Shown here: piece after piece, positions 49,501 to 62,800 of the stretch
Numbering within the stretch: the first letter of the stretch is position 1
How the letters are laid out: every line of letters starts with the position of its first letter
Source: Balaenoptera acutorostrata
Lineage: Eukaryota; Chordata; Mammalia; Artiodactyla; Balaenopteridae
Assembly (NCBI RefSeq): GCF_949987535.1
Contig: NC_080067.1
Location: forward strand, 43,274,910 to 43,338,909
Length of the DNA stretch: 64,000 bases
Direction: 5' to 3'
Notes under the pieces: model-generated
Seen by the model: the letters and a program-made list of their open reading frames with translations, nothing else
Told to the model about the DNA's origin: nothing
Database searches by the model: none
Program-made: the position numbers and the translations under genes

Positions 49501-49820
49501 GAGAAATGAGGTGCGTTTTAGAAACCTTTCCCGATCACACGGTGTACCATCTTCTCGGTTTCTCATGCATGTTTTCGACGTAGGAAGATGCCCTTGAACC
49601 TGGAGATTTGGGACCCATGGGATGGGTACCATGCAGCATTACTTTAAAGGGTCTTCGTTGGCTCATGCAACCTCACCAAACCTCTGAGCCCCAAAAGTGT
49701 CCACCCTTATGTCTCAATCAGCTGTGGGTCTAGATATGGTCAATCCAGGTTGCATCAGAGCCCCTGAACGAATTTTGTAAGAATTTCTCTCTCTTTCACT
49801 GTCTTTGTTTCAAGGGTTTT
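37501..49820 (+). repeat. Common-satellite monomers 13-19
   Basis: Monomers 15 and 18 (palindromes 41902 and 47182) share CAGAACACACCCTACAC, CCTGGATATATTC and GTACCGTGCCGTATT at a spacing of 5280 bp. ATCCAGTCAT and CTTGTTTATC precede both. Monomers 14 and 16 share ATTCGAAACTACC (40261 and 43781). This points to a three-monomer duplication of 14-16 to 17-19 or the reverse, followed by partial conversion. Confidence 0.8.
43662..43733 (+). repeat. Palindrome of monomer 16, two left-arm mismatches
   Basis: C to T at 43667 and C to G at 43682, with the right arm unchanged. This is the most damaged palindrome in the array; it still pairs over 34 of 36 positions. Confidence 0.85.
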
Positions 49821-52800
49821 GAAAAGTAATTTATTTTTATAATGGGGTATAGCTGCTTTTCACGGCTGTGTTTATGCCGCTTTACACCCCCTTGACTCAC
49901 TTACAGAGAGATATCAATACATAGGTTTGAAGATTCTTATTAGTCAGATATATTCTTGTGCGGTGAATAGGGGGTGTTGAGTCCAGTTCACTGAGCCAGG
50001 AATAGGTCTTGTCTACTACATATTGGGTTTATGGAACGGTATCTGAACTAATTTGAAACCCCTTTTTTATGCATCACCCCACCTCACCTTTCCCGTTCAG
50101 CAGCCATAGTGTGTTTTCTGAACATGTGACTCTGTTCTGTTTTGTAATTCAGTTCATGTGTAGCGGTTTTTACATTCCCTCTATAAGTGATATTTTATGA
50201 TAAGTGTCTTTTTCTGTGTGACTTATTTCACTTAGAATCGTCGTACCTAAATCCACTCATCGTGCTGCTACTAGCCTTATGACGTTGATTTCATGGCTGA
50301 GTGATATTCCATTGTACATGAGGACCACAACTTCTTTATCCACTTTTCTCTTTCCTAGGATATTTAAGGTGTAATGAAGTGGGGGTTCTTGTCAACAGAG
50401 CAGCCCTAAACTTTGGGGTGCCTGTGTCTTGCTGATTTTTAGTTTTCCCAGTTTATACGCCCATGAGTGGAAGTGCCCTATGCTCTCCAAGCTGTGTTTT
50501 TTAGATGTTTCAGGACACACCGTACACTTCTCCAGAGTGGCTGTTGGCAATTTACATCCCGCCCATCAGCGTAGCAAGGCTCCCATTTCTCCATGGCCGG
50601 TCCTGCATTTCTGTTGTGGACACTTTTTTCCGCATGGCCCTTTTGCCCGCTGGGAAGCGAGACTTCTTTGGAGCGCTGATTTGCCTTTCCAGGTGGCTTG
50701 GTTGGCCAAAAAGGGCGTATGCGTTTTTTCCTGAATATATTCAGGAAAAAACGCATACGCCCTTTTTGGCCAAGGGCATCATTGTCCACGTTTTGCCGCT
50801 TTTCATGTGCTTTCAAGGCGATTCGAATCTACCTCCTGAAATCTGTTTCCTGCAATTCTGCCTTGCTTTCAAAGCCTCTTCGTTGCCTTCCCTCAATCTA
50901 TTTGTGGACGAGAGTTATCATTTATAACTCTGCAGGTTTGTGAATTGCAGTGCCCCTGAGCTCCATTTTTCCACTCGCTTTTTTGGGAGCTGGCCGCAAA
51001 AGTGCAGGGTTGCTTCAGGCCCTCTTCTGGTTCTGGGGGGCAGGCTGAGCTTGTGGTTAATTCTTCTTCCTGATGGGAAAATTGAGTGACCTGTGCCTGT
51101 CCCAACCCCTAGAGCTAGTCTCTCATTGGTTCCCCCTCTTCCCGTTCATCCTCAGGACAAATTGCAACCTGTACGGAACAGGAGGTTAAAGGTGCTGATT
51201 CTCCAAGGAGGGAGATGGCTAGGAAAGCGGCTGGAATGGCAAACCCGAGCACAAGGAGATGAGAAATGAGGTGCGTTTTAGAAACCTTTCCCGATCACAC
51301 GGTGTACCACCTTCTGGGTTTCTCATGCATGTTTTCGACGTAGGAAGATGCCCTTGAACCTGGAGATTTGGGACCCATGGGATGGGTACCATGCAGTATT
51401 ACTTTAAAGGGTCTGCGTTGGCTCATGCAACCTCACCAAACCTCTGAGCCCCAAGAGTATCCACCCTTATGTCTCAATCAGCTGTGGGTCTAGATATGGT
51501 CAATCCAGGTTGCATCACAGCCCCTGAACGAATTTTGTAAGAATTTCTCTCTCTTTCACTGTCTTTGTTTCACGGGTTTTGAAAAGTAATTTATTTTTAT
51601 AATGGGGTTTAGCTGCTTTTCACGGCTGTGTTTAGGCCGCTTTACACCCCCTTGACTCACTTACAGAGAGATATCAATACATAGGTTTGAAGATTCTTAC
51701 TAGTCAGATATATTCTTGTGCGGTGAATAGGGGGTGTTGAGTCCAGTTCACTGAGCCAGGAATAGGTCTTGTCTACTACATATTGGGTTTATGGAACGGT
51801 ATCTGAGCTAATTTGAAACCCTTGTTTTATGCATCACCCCACCTCACCTTTCCCGTTCAGCAGCCATAGTGTGTTTTCTGTACGTGTGACTCTGTTCTGT
51901 TTTGTAATTCAGTTCAAGTGTAGCGGTTTTTACATTCCCTCTATAAGTGATTTCTTATGATAAGTGTCTTTTTCTGTGTGACTTATTTCACTTAGAATCG
52001 TCGTACCTAAATCCACTCATCGTGCTGCTACTAGCCTTATGACGTTGATTTCATGGCTGAGTGATATTCCATTGTACATGAGGACCACAACTTCTTTATC
52101 CACTTTTCTCTTTCCTAGGATATTTAAGGTGTAATGAAGTGGGGGTTCTTGTCAACAGAGCAGCCCTAAACTTTGGGGTGCCTGTGTCTTGCTGATTTTT
52201 AGTTTTCCCAGTTTATACGCCTATGAGTTGAAGTGCCCTATGCTCTCCAAGCTGTGTTTTTTAGATGTTTCAGGACACACCGTACACTTCTCCAGAGTGG
52301 CTGTTGGCAATTTACATCCCGCCCATCAGCGTAGCAAGGCTCCCATTTCTCCATGGCCGGTCCTGCATTTCTGGTTTCGACACTTTTTTCCGCATGGCCC
52401 TTTTGCCCGCTGGGAAGCGAGACTTCTTTGGAGCGCTGATTTGCCTTTCCAGGTGGCTTGGTTGGCCAAAAAGGGCGTATGCGTTTTTTCCTGAATATAT
52501 TCAGGAAAAAACGCATACGCCCTTTTTGGCCAAGGGCATCATTGTCCACGTTTTGCCGCTTTTCATGTGCTTTCAAGGCGATTCGAATCTACCTCCTGAA
52601 ATCTGTTTCCTGCAATTCTGCCTTGCTTTCAAAGCCTCTTCGTTGCCTTCCCTCAATCTATTTGTGGACGAGAGTTATCATTTGTAACTCTGCAGGTTTG
52701 TGAATTGCAGTGCCCCTGAGCTCCATTTTTCCAGTCGCTTTTTTGGGAGCTGGCCGCAAAAGTGCAGGGTTGCTTCAGGCCCTCATCTGGTTCTGGGGGG

Positions 52801-55800
52801 CAGGCTGAGCTTGTGGTTAATTCTTCTTCCTGATGGGAAAATTGAGTGACCTGTGCCTGTCCCAACCCCTAGAGCTAGTCTCTCATTGGTTCCCCCTCTT
52901 CCCGTTCATCCTCAGGACAAATTGCAACCTGTACGGAACAGGAGGTTAAAGGTGCTGATTCTCCAAGGAGGGAGATGGCTAGGAAAGCGGCTGGAATGGC
53001 AAACCCGAGCACAAGGAGATGAGAAATGAGGTGCGTTTTAGAAACCTTTCCCGATCACACGGTGTACCATCTTCTGGGTTTCTCATGCATGTTTTCGACG
53101 TAGGAAGATGCCCTTGAACCTGGAGATTTGGGACCCATGGGATGGGTACCATGCAGTATTACTTTAAACGGTCTGCGTTGGCTCATGCAACCTCACCAAA
53201 CCTCTGAGCCCCAAGAGTGTCCACCCTTATGTCTCAATCAGCTGTGGGTCTAGATATGGTCAATCCAGGTTGCATCAGAGCCTCTGAACGAATTTTGTAA
53301 GAATTTCTCTCTCTTTCACTGTCTTTGTTTCACGGGTTTTGAAAAGTAATTTATTTTTATAATGGGGTTTAGCTGCTTTTCACGGCTGTGTTTATGCCGC
53401 CTTACACCCCCTTGACTCACTTACAGAGAGATATCAATACATAGGTTTGAAGATTCTTACTAGTCAGATATATTCTTGTGCGGTGAATAGGGGGTGTTGA
53501 GTCCAGTTCACTGAGCCAGGAGTAGGTCTTGTCTACTACATATTGGGTTTATGGAACGGTATCTGAGCTAATTTGAAACCCTTGTTTTATGCATCACCCC
53601 ACCTCACCTTTCCCGTTCAGCAGCCATAGTGTGTTTTCTGAACGTGTGACTCTGTTCTGTTTTGTAATTCAGTTCAAGTGTAGCGGTTTTTACATTCCCT
53701 CTATAAGTGATTTCTTATGATGAGTGTCTTTTTCTGTGTGACTTATTTCACTTAGAATCGTCGTACCTAAATCCACTCATCGTGCTGCTACTAGCCTTAT
53801 GATGTTGATTTCATGGCTGAGTGATATTCCATTGTACATGAGGACTACAACTTCTTTATCCACTTTTCTCTTTCCTAGGATATTTAAGGTGTAATGAAGT
53901 GGGGGTTCTTGTCAACAGAGCAGCCCTAAACTTTGGGGTGCCTGTGTCTTGCTGATTTTTAGTTTTCCCAATTTATACGCCCATGAGTGGAAGTGCCCTA
54001 TGCTCTCCAAGCTGTGTTTTTTAGATGTTTCAGGACACACCGTACACTTCTCCAGAGTGACTGTTGGCAATTTACATCCCGCCCATCAGCGTAGCAAGGC
54101 TCCCATTTCTCCATGGCCGGTCCTGTATTTCTGTTTTGGACACTTTTTTCCGCATGGCCCTTTTGCCCGCTGGGAAGCGAGACTTCTTTGGAGCGCTGAT
54201 TTGCCTTTCCAGGTGGCTTGGTTGGCCAAAAAGGGCGAATGCGTTTTTTCCTGAATATATTCAGGAAAAAACGCATACGCCCTTTTTGGCCAAGGGCATC
54301 ATTGTCCACGTTTTGCCGCTTTTCATGTGCTTTCAAGGCGATTCGAATCTACCTCCTGAAATCTGTTTCCTGCAATTCTGCCTTGCTTTCAAAGCCTCTT
54401 CGTTGCCTTCCCTCAATATATTTGTGGACGAGAGTTATCATTTATAACTCTGCAGGTTTGTGAATTGCAGTGCCCCTGAGCTCCATTTTTCCAGTCGCTT
54501 TTTTGGGAGCTGGCCGCAAAAGTGCAGGGTTGCTTCAGGCCCTCTTCTGGTTCTGGGGGGCAGGCTGAGCTTGTGGTTAATTCTTCTTCCTGATGGGAAA
54601 ATAGAGTGACCTGTGCCTGTCCCAACCCCTAGAGCTAGTCTCTCATTGGTTCCCCCTCTTCCCGTTCATCCTCAGGACAAATTGCAACCTGTACGGAACA
54701 GGAGGTTAAAGGTGCTGATTATCCAAGGAGGGAGATGGCTAGGAAAGCGGCTGGAATGGCAAACCCGAGCACAAGGAGATGAGAAATGAGGTGCGTTTTA
54801 GAAACCTTTCCCGATCACACGGTGTACCATCTTCTGGGTTTCTCATGCATGTTTTCGACGTAGGAAGATGCCCTTGAACCTGGAGATTTGGGACCCATGG
54901 GATGGGTACCATGCAGTATTACTTTAAAGGGTCTGCGTTGGCTCACGCAACCTCACCAAACCTCTGAGCCCCAAGAGTGTCCACCCTTATGTCTCAATCA
55001 GCTGTGGGTCTAGATATGGTCAATCCAGGTTGCATCAGAGCCCCTGAACGAATTTTGTAAGAATTTCTCTCTCTTTCACTGTCTTTGTTTCACGGGTTTT
55101 GAAAAGTAATTTATTTTTATAATGGGGTTTAGCTGCTTTTCACGGCTGTGTTTAGGCCGCTTTACACCCCCTTGACTCACTTACAGAGAGATATCAATAC
55201 ATAGGTTTGAAGATTCTTACTAGTCAGATATATTCTTGTGCGGTGAATAGGGGGTGTTGAGTCCAGTTCACTGAGCCAGGAGTAGGTCTTGTCTACTACA
55301 TATTGGGTTTATGGAACGGTATCTGAACTAATTTGAAACCCTTGTTTTATGCATCACCCCACCTCACCTTTCCCGTTCAGCAGCCATAGTGTGTTTTCTG
55401 AACGTGTGACTCTGTTGTGTTTTGTAATTCAGTTCAAGTGTAGCGGTTTTTACATTCCCTCTATAAGTGATATCTTATGATAAGTGTCTTTTTCTGTGTG
55501 ACTTATTTCACTTAGAATCGTCGTACCTAAATCCACTCATCATGCTGCTACTAGCCTTATGACGTTGATTTCATGGCTGAGTGATATTCCATTGTACATG
55601 AGGACCACAACTTCTTTATCCACTTTTCTCTTTCCTAGGATATTTAAGGTGTAATGAAGTGGGGGTTCTTGTCAACAGAGCAGCCCTAAACTTTGGGGTG
55701 CCTGTGTCTTGCTGATTTTTAGTTTTCCCAATTTATACGCCCATGAGTGGAAGTGCCCTATGCTCTCCAAGCTGTGTTTTTTAGATGTTTCAGGACACAC

Positions 55801-56859
55801 CGTACACTTCTCCAGAGTGACTGTTGGCAATTTACATCCCGCCCATCAGCGTAGCAAGGCTCCATTTCTCCATGGCCGGTCCTGCATTTCTGGTTTGGAC
55901 ACTTTTTTCCGCATGGCCCTTTTGCCCGCTGGGAAGCGAGACTTTTTTGGAGCGCTGATTTGCCTTTCCAGGTTGCTTGGTTGGCCAAAAAGGGCGTATG
56001 CGTTTTTTCCTGAATATATTCAGGAAAAAACGCATACGCCCTTTTTGGCCAAGGGCATCATTGTCCACGTTTTGCCGCTTTTCATGTGCTTTCAAGGCGA
56101 TTCGAATCTACCTCCTGAAATCTGTTTCCTGCAATTCTGCCTTGCTTTCAAAGCCTCTTCGTTGCCTTCCCTCAATCTATTTGTGGACGAGAGTTATCAT
56201 TTATAACTCTGCAGGTTTGTGAATTGCAGTGCACCTGAGCTCCATTTTTCCAGTCGCTTTTTTGGGAGCTGGCCGCAAAAGTGCAGGATTGCTTCAGGCC
56301 CTCTTCTGGTTCTGGGGGGCAGGCTGAGCTTGTGGTTAATTCTTCTTCCTGATGGGAAATTAGAGTGACCTGTGCCTGTCCCAACCCCTAGAGCTAGTCT
56401 CTCATTGGTTCCCCCTCTTCCCGTTCATCCTCAGGACAAATTGCAACCTGTACGGAACAGGAGGTTAAAGGTGCTGATTCTCCAAGGAGGGAGATGGCTA
56501 GGAAAGCGGCTGGAATGGCGAACCCGAGCACAAGGAGATGAGAAATGAGGTGCGTTTTAGAAACCTTTCCCGATCACACGGTGTACCATCTTCTGGGTTT
56601 CTCATGCATGTTTTCGACGTAGGAAGATGCCCTTGAACCTGGAGATTTGGGACCCATGGGATGGGTACCATGCAATATTACTTTAAAGGGTCTGCGTTGG
56701 CTCATGCAACCTCACCAAACCTCTGAGCCCCAAGAGTGTCCACCCTTATGTCTCAATCAGCTGTGGGTCTAGATATGGTCAATCCAGGTTGCATCACAGC
56801 CCCTGAACGAATTTTGTAAGAATTTCTCTCTCTTTCACTGTCTTTGTTTCACGGGTTTT
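49821..56859 (+). repeat. Common-satellite monomers 20-23
   Basis: Palindromes at 50702, 52462, 54222 and 55981. Monomers 20 and 21 share CCCAGTTTATACGCC and AAAATTGAGTGACC, so they look like a recent tandem copy. Monomer 22 has one palindrome mismatch (T to A at 54238). Monomer 23 has a one-base loss at about 55862 (GGCTCCATTT instead of GGCTCCCATTT), which accounts for its 1759-bp spacing and joins two chance reading frames into a 165-residue one. Confidence 0.82.
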
Positions 56860-59800
56860 GAAAAGTAATTTATTTTTATAATGGGGTTTAGCTGCTTTTC
56901 ACGGCTGTGTTTAGGCCGCTTTACACCCCCTTGACTCACTTACAGAGAGATATCAATACATAGGTTTGAAGATTCTTAGTAGTCAGATATATTCTTGTGC
57001 GGTGAATAGGGGGTGTTGAGTCCAGTTCACTGAGCCAGGAGTAGGTCTTGTCTACTACATATTGGGTTTATGGAACGGTATCTGAGCTAATTTGAAACCC
57101 TTGTTTTATGCATCACCCCACCTCACCTTTCCCGTTCAGCAGCCATAGTGTGTTTTCTGAACGTGTGACTCTGTTCTGTTTTGTAATTCAGTTCAAGTGT
57201 AGCGGTTTTTAAATTCCCTCTATAAGTGATTTCTTATGATAAGTTTCTTTTTCTGTGTGACTTATTTCACTTAGAATCGTCGTACCTAAATCCACTCATC
57301 GTGCTGCTACTAGCCTTAGGACGTTGATTTCATGGCTGAGTGATATTCCATTGTACATGAGGACCACAACTTCTTTATCCACTTTTCTCTTTCCTAGGAT
57401 ATTTAAGGTGTAATGAAGTGGGGGTTCTTGTCAACAGAGCAGCCCTAAACTTTGGGGTGCCTGTGTCTTGCTGATTTTTAGTTTTCCCAATTTATACGCC
57501 CATGAGTGGAAGTGCCCTATGCTCTCCAAGCTGTGTTTTTTAGATGTTTCAGGACACACCGTACACTTCTCCAGAGTGACTGTTGGCAATTAACATCCCG
57601 CCCATCAGCGTAGCAAGGCTCCCATTTCTCCATGGCCGGTCCTGCATTTCTGGTTTGGACACTTTTTTCCGCATGGCCCTTTTGCCCGCTGGGAAGCGAG
57701 ACTTCTTTGGAGCGCTGATTTGCCTTTCCAGGTGGCTTGGTTGGCCAAAAAGGGCGTATGCGTTTTTTCCTGAATATATTCAGGGAAAAACGCATACGCC
57801 CTTTTTGGCCAAGGGCATCATTGTCCACGTTTTGCCGCTTTTCATGTGCTTTCAAGGCGATTCGAATCTACCTCCTGAAATCTGTTTCCTGCAATTCTGC
57901 CTTGCTTTCAAAGCCTCTTCGTTGCCTTCCCTCAATATATTTGTGGACGAGAGTTATCATTTATAACTCTGCAGGTTTGTGAATTGCAGTGCCCCTGAGC
58001 TCCATTTTTCCAGTCGCTTTTTTGGGAGCTGGCCGCAAAAGTGCAGGGTTGCTTCAGGCCCTCTTCTGGTTCTGGGGGGCAGGCTGAGCTTGTGGTTAAT
58101 TCTTCTTCCTGATGGGAAAATAGAGTGACCTGTGCCTGTCTCAACCCCTAGAGCTAGTCTCTCATTGGTTCCCCCTCTTCCCGTTCATCCTCAGGACAAA
58201 TTGCAACCTGTACGGAACAGGAGGTTAAAAGTGCTGATTCTCCAAGGAGGGAGATGGCTAGGAAAGCGGCTGCAATGGCAAACCCGAGCACAAGGAGATG
58301 AGAAATGAGGTGCGTTTTAGAAACCTTTCCCGATCACACGGTGTACCACCTTCTGGGTTTCTCATGCATGTTTTCGACGTAGGAAGATGCCCTTGAACCT
58401 GGAGATTTGGGACCCATGGGATGGGTACCATGCAGTATTACTTTAAAGGGTCTGCGTTGGCTCATGCAACCTCACCAAACCTCTGAGCCCCAAGAGTGTC
58501 CACCCTTATGTCTCAATCAGCTGTGGGTCTAGATATGGTCAATCCAGGTTGCATCACAGCCCCTGAACGAATTTTGTAAGAATTTCTCTCTCTTTCACTG
58601 TCTTTGTTTCACGGGTTTTGAAAAGTAATTTATTTTTATAATGGGGTTTAGCTGCTTTTCACGGCTGTGTTTAGGCCGCTTTACACCCCCTTGACTCACT
58701 TACAGAGAGATATCAATACATAGGTTTGACGATTCTTACTAGTCAGATATATTCTTGTGCGGTGAATAGGGGGTGTTGAGTCCAGTTCACTGAGCCAGGA
58801 GTAGGTCTTGTCTACTACATATTGGGTTTATGGAACGGTATCTGAGCTAATTTGAAACCCTTGTTTTATGCATCACCCCACCTCACCTTTCCCGTTCAGC
58901 AGCCATAGTGTGTTTTCTGAACGTGTGACTCTGTTCTGTTTTGTAATTCAGTTCAAGTGTAGCGGTTTTTAAATTCGCTCTATAAGTGATTTCTTATGAT
59001 AAGTTTCTTTTTCTGTGTGACTTATTTCACTTAGAATCGTCGTACCTAAATCCACTCATCGTGCTGCTACTAGCCTTATGACGTTGATTTCATGGCTGAG
59101 TGATATTCCATTGTACATGAGGACCACAACTTCTTTATCCACTTTTCTCTTTCCTAGGATATTTAAGGTGTAATGAAGTGGGGGTTCTTGTCAACAGAGC
59201 AGCCCTAAACTTTGGGGTGCCTGTGTCTTGCTGATTTTTAGTTTTCCCAATTTATACGCCCATGAGTGGAAGTGCCCTATGCTCTCCAAGCTGTGTTTTT
59301 TAGATGTTTCAGGACACACCGTACACTTCTCCAGAGTGACTGTTGGCAATTTACATCCCGCCCATCAGCGTAGCAAGGCTCCCATTTCTCCATGGCCGGT
59401 CCTGCATTTCTGGTTTGGACACTTTTTTCCGCATGGCCCTTTTGCCCGCTGGGAAGCGAGACTTCTTTGGAGCGCTGATTTGCCTTTCCAGGTGGCTTGG
59501 TTGGCCAAAAAGGGCGTATGCGTTTTTTCCTGAATATATTCAGGAAAAAACGCATACGCCCTTTTTGGCCAAGGGCATCATTGTCCACGTTTTGCCGCTT
59601 TTCATGTGCTTTCAAGGCGATTCGAATCTACCTCCTGAAATCTGTTTCCTGCAATTCTGCCTTGCTTTCAAAGCCTCTTCGTTGCCTTCCCTCAATCTAT
59701 TTGTGGACGAGAGTTATCATTTATAACTCTGCAGGTTTGTGAATTGCAGTGCCCCTGAGCTCCATTTTTCCAGTCGCTTTTTTGGGAGCTGGCCGCAAAA

Positions 59801-62800
59801 GTGCAGGGTTGCTTCAGGCCCTCTTCTGGTTCTGGGGGGCAGGCTGAGCTTGTGGTTAATTCTTCTTCCTGATGGGAAAATAGAGTGACCTGTGCCTGTC
59901 CCAACCCCTAGAGCTAGTCTCTCATTGGTTCCCCCTCTTCCCGTTCATCCTCAGGACAAATTGCAACCTGTACGGAACAGGAGGTTAAAGGTGCTGATTC
60001 TCCAAGGAGGGAGATGGCTAGGAAAGCGGCTGGAATGGCAAACCCGAGCACAAGGAGATGAGAAATGAGTTGCGTTTTAGAAACCTTTCCCGATCACACG
60101 GTGTACCATCTTCTGGGTTTCTCATGCATGTTTTCGACGTAGGAAGATGCCCTTGAACCTGGAGATTTGGGACCCATGGGATGGGTACCATGCAGTATTA
60201 CTTTAAAGGGTCTGCGTTGGCTCATGCAACCTCACCAAACCTCTGAGCCCCAAGAGTGTCCACCCTTATGTCTCAATCAGCTGTGGGTCTAGATATGGTC
60301 AATCCAGGTTGCATCAGAGCCCCTGAACGAATTTTGTAAGAATTTCTCTCTCTTTCACTGTCTTTGTTTCACGGGTTTTGAAAAGTAATTTATTTTTATA
60401 ATGGGGTTTAGCTGCTTTTCACGGCTGTGTTTAGGCCGCTTTACACCCCCTTGACTCACTTACAGAGAGATATCAATACATAGGTTTGAAGATTCTTACT
60501 AGTCAGATATATTCTTGTGCGGTGAATAGGGGGTGTTGAGTCCAGTTCACTGAGCCAGGAGTAGGTCTTGTCTACTACATATTGGGTTTATGGAACGGTA
60601 TCTGAACTAATTTGAAACCCTTGTTTTATGCATCACCCCACCTCACCTTTCCCGTTCAGCAGCCATAGTGTGTTTTCTGAACGTGTGACTCTGTTCTGTT
60701 TTGTAATTCAGTTCAAGTGTAGCGGTTTTTACATTCCCTCTATAAGTGATATCTTATGATAAGTGTCTTTTTCTGTGTGACTTATTTCACTTAGAATCGT
60801 CGTACCTAAATCCACTCATCGTGCTGCTACTAGCCTTAGGACGTTGATTTCATGGCTGAGTGATATTCCATTGTACATGAGGACCACAACTTCTTTATCC
60901 ACTTTTCTCTTTCCTAGGATATTTAAGGTGTAATGAAGTGGGGGTTCTTGTCAACAGAGCAGCCCTAAACTTTGGGGTGCCTGTGTCTTGCTGATTTTTA
61001 GTTTTCCCAATTTATACGCCCATGAGTGGAAGTGCCCTATGCTCTCCAAGCTGTGTTTTTTAGATGTTTCAGGACACACCGTACACTTCTCCAGAGTGAC
61101 TGTTGGCAATTTACATCCCGCCCATCAGCGTAGCAAGGCTCCCATTTCTCCATGGCCGGTCCTGCATTTCTGGTTTGGACACTTTTTTCCGCATGGCCCT
61201 TTTGCCCGCTGGGAAGCGAGACTTCTTTGGAGCGCTGATTTGCCTTTCCAGGTGGCTTGGTTGGCCAAAAAGGGCGTATGCGTTTTTCCCTGAATATATT
61301 CAGGGAAAAACGCATATGCCCTTTTTGGCCAAGGGCATCATTGTCCACGTTTTGCCGCTTTTCATGTGCTTTCAAGGCGATTCGAATCTACCTCCTGAAA
61401 TCTGTTTCCTGCAATTCTGCCTTGCTTTCAAAGCCTCTTCGTTGCCTTCCCTCAATCTATTTGTGGACGAGAGTTATCATTTATAACTCTGCAGGTTTGT
61501 GAATTGCAGTGCCCCTGAGCTCCATTTTTCCAGTCGCTTTTTTGGGAGCTGGCCGCAAAAGTGCAGGATTGCTTCAGGCCCTCTTCTGGTTCTGGGGGGC
61601 AGGCTGAGCTTGTGGTTAATTCTTCTTCCTGATGGGAAAATAGAGTGACCTGTGCCTGTCCCAACCCCTAGAGCTAGTCTCTCATTGGTTCCCCCTCTTC
61701 CCGTTCATCCTCAGGACAAATTGCAACCTGTACGGAACAGGAGGTTAAAGGTGCTGATTCTCCAAGGAGGGAGATGGCTAGGAAAGCGGCTGCAATGGCA
61801 AACCCGAGCACAAGGAGATGAGAAATGAGGTGCGTTTTAGAAACCTTTCCCGATCACACGGTGTACCACCTTCTGGGTTTCTCATGCATGTTTTCGACGT
61901 AGGAAGATGCCCTTGAACCTGGAGATTTGGGACCCATGGGATGGGTACCATGCAGTATTACTTTAAAGGGTCTGCGTTGGCTCATGCAACCTCACCAAAC
62001 CTCTGAGCCCCAAGAGTGTCCACCCTTATGTCTCAATCAGCTGTGGGTCTAGATATGGTCAATCCAGGTTGCATCACAGCCCCTGAACGAATTTTGTAAG
62101 AATTTCTCTCTCTTTCACTGTCTTTGTTTCACGGGTTTTGAAAAGTAATTTATTTTTATAATGGGGTTTAGCTGCTTTTCACGGCTGTTTAGGCCGCTTT
62201 ACACCCCCTTGACTCACTTACAGAGAGATATCAATACATAGGTTTGACGATTCTTACTAGTCAGATATATTCTTGTGCGGTGAATAGGGGGTGTTGAGTC
62301 CAGTTCACTGAGCCAGGAGTAGGTCTTGTCTACTACATATTGGGTTTATGGAACGGTATCTGAACTAATTTGAAACCCTTGTTTTATGCATCACCCCACC
62401 TCACCTTTCCCGTTCAGCAGCCATAGTGTGTTTTCTGAACGTGTGACTCTGTTCTGTTTTGTAATTCAGTTCAAGTGTAGCGGTTTTTACATTCCCTCTA
62501 TAAGTGATATCTTATGATAAGTGTCTTTTTCTGTGTGACTTATTTCACTTAGAATCGTCGTACCTAAATCCACTCATCGTGCTGCTACTAGCCTTATGAC
62601 GTTGATTTCATGGCTGAGTGATATTCCATTGTACATGAGGACCACAACTTCTTTATCCACTTTTCTCTTTCCTAGGATATTTAAGGTGTAATGAAGTGGG
62701 GGTTCTTGTCAACAGAGCAGCCCTAAACTTTGGGGTGCCTGTGTCTTGCTGATTTTTAGTTTTCCCAATTTATACGCCCATGAGTGGAAGTGCCCTATGC

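Noticed and set aside
55709..56206. 165-residue forward frame
   Set aside because: It is the longest frame without Ns, but it arises from a one-base deletion at about 55862 that fuses two of the usual chance frames in monomer 23.
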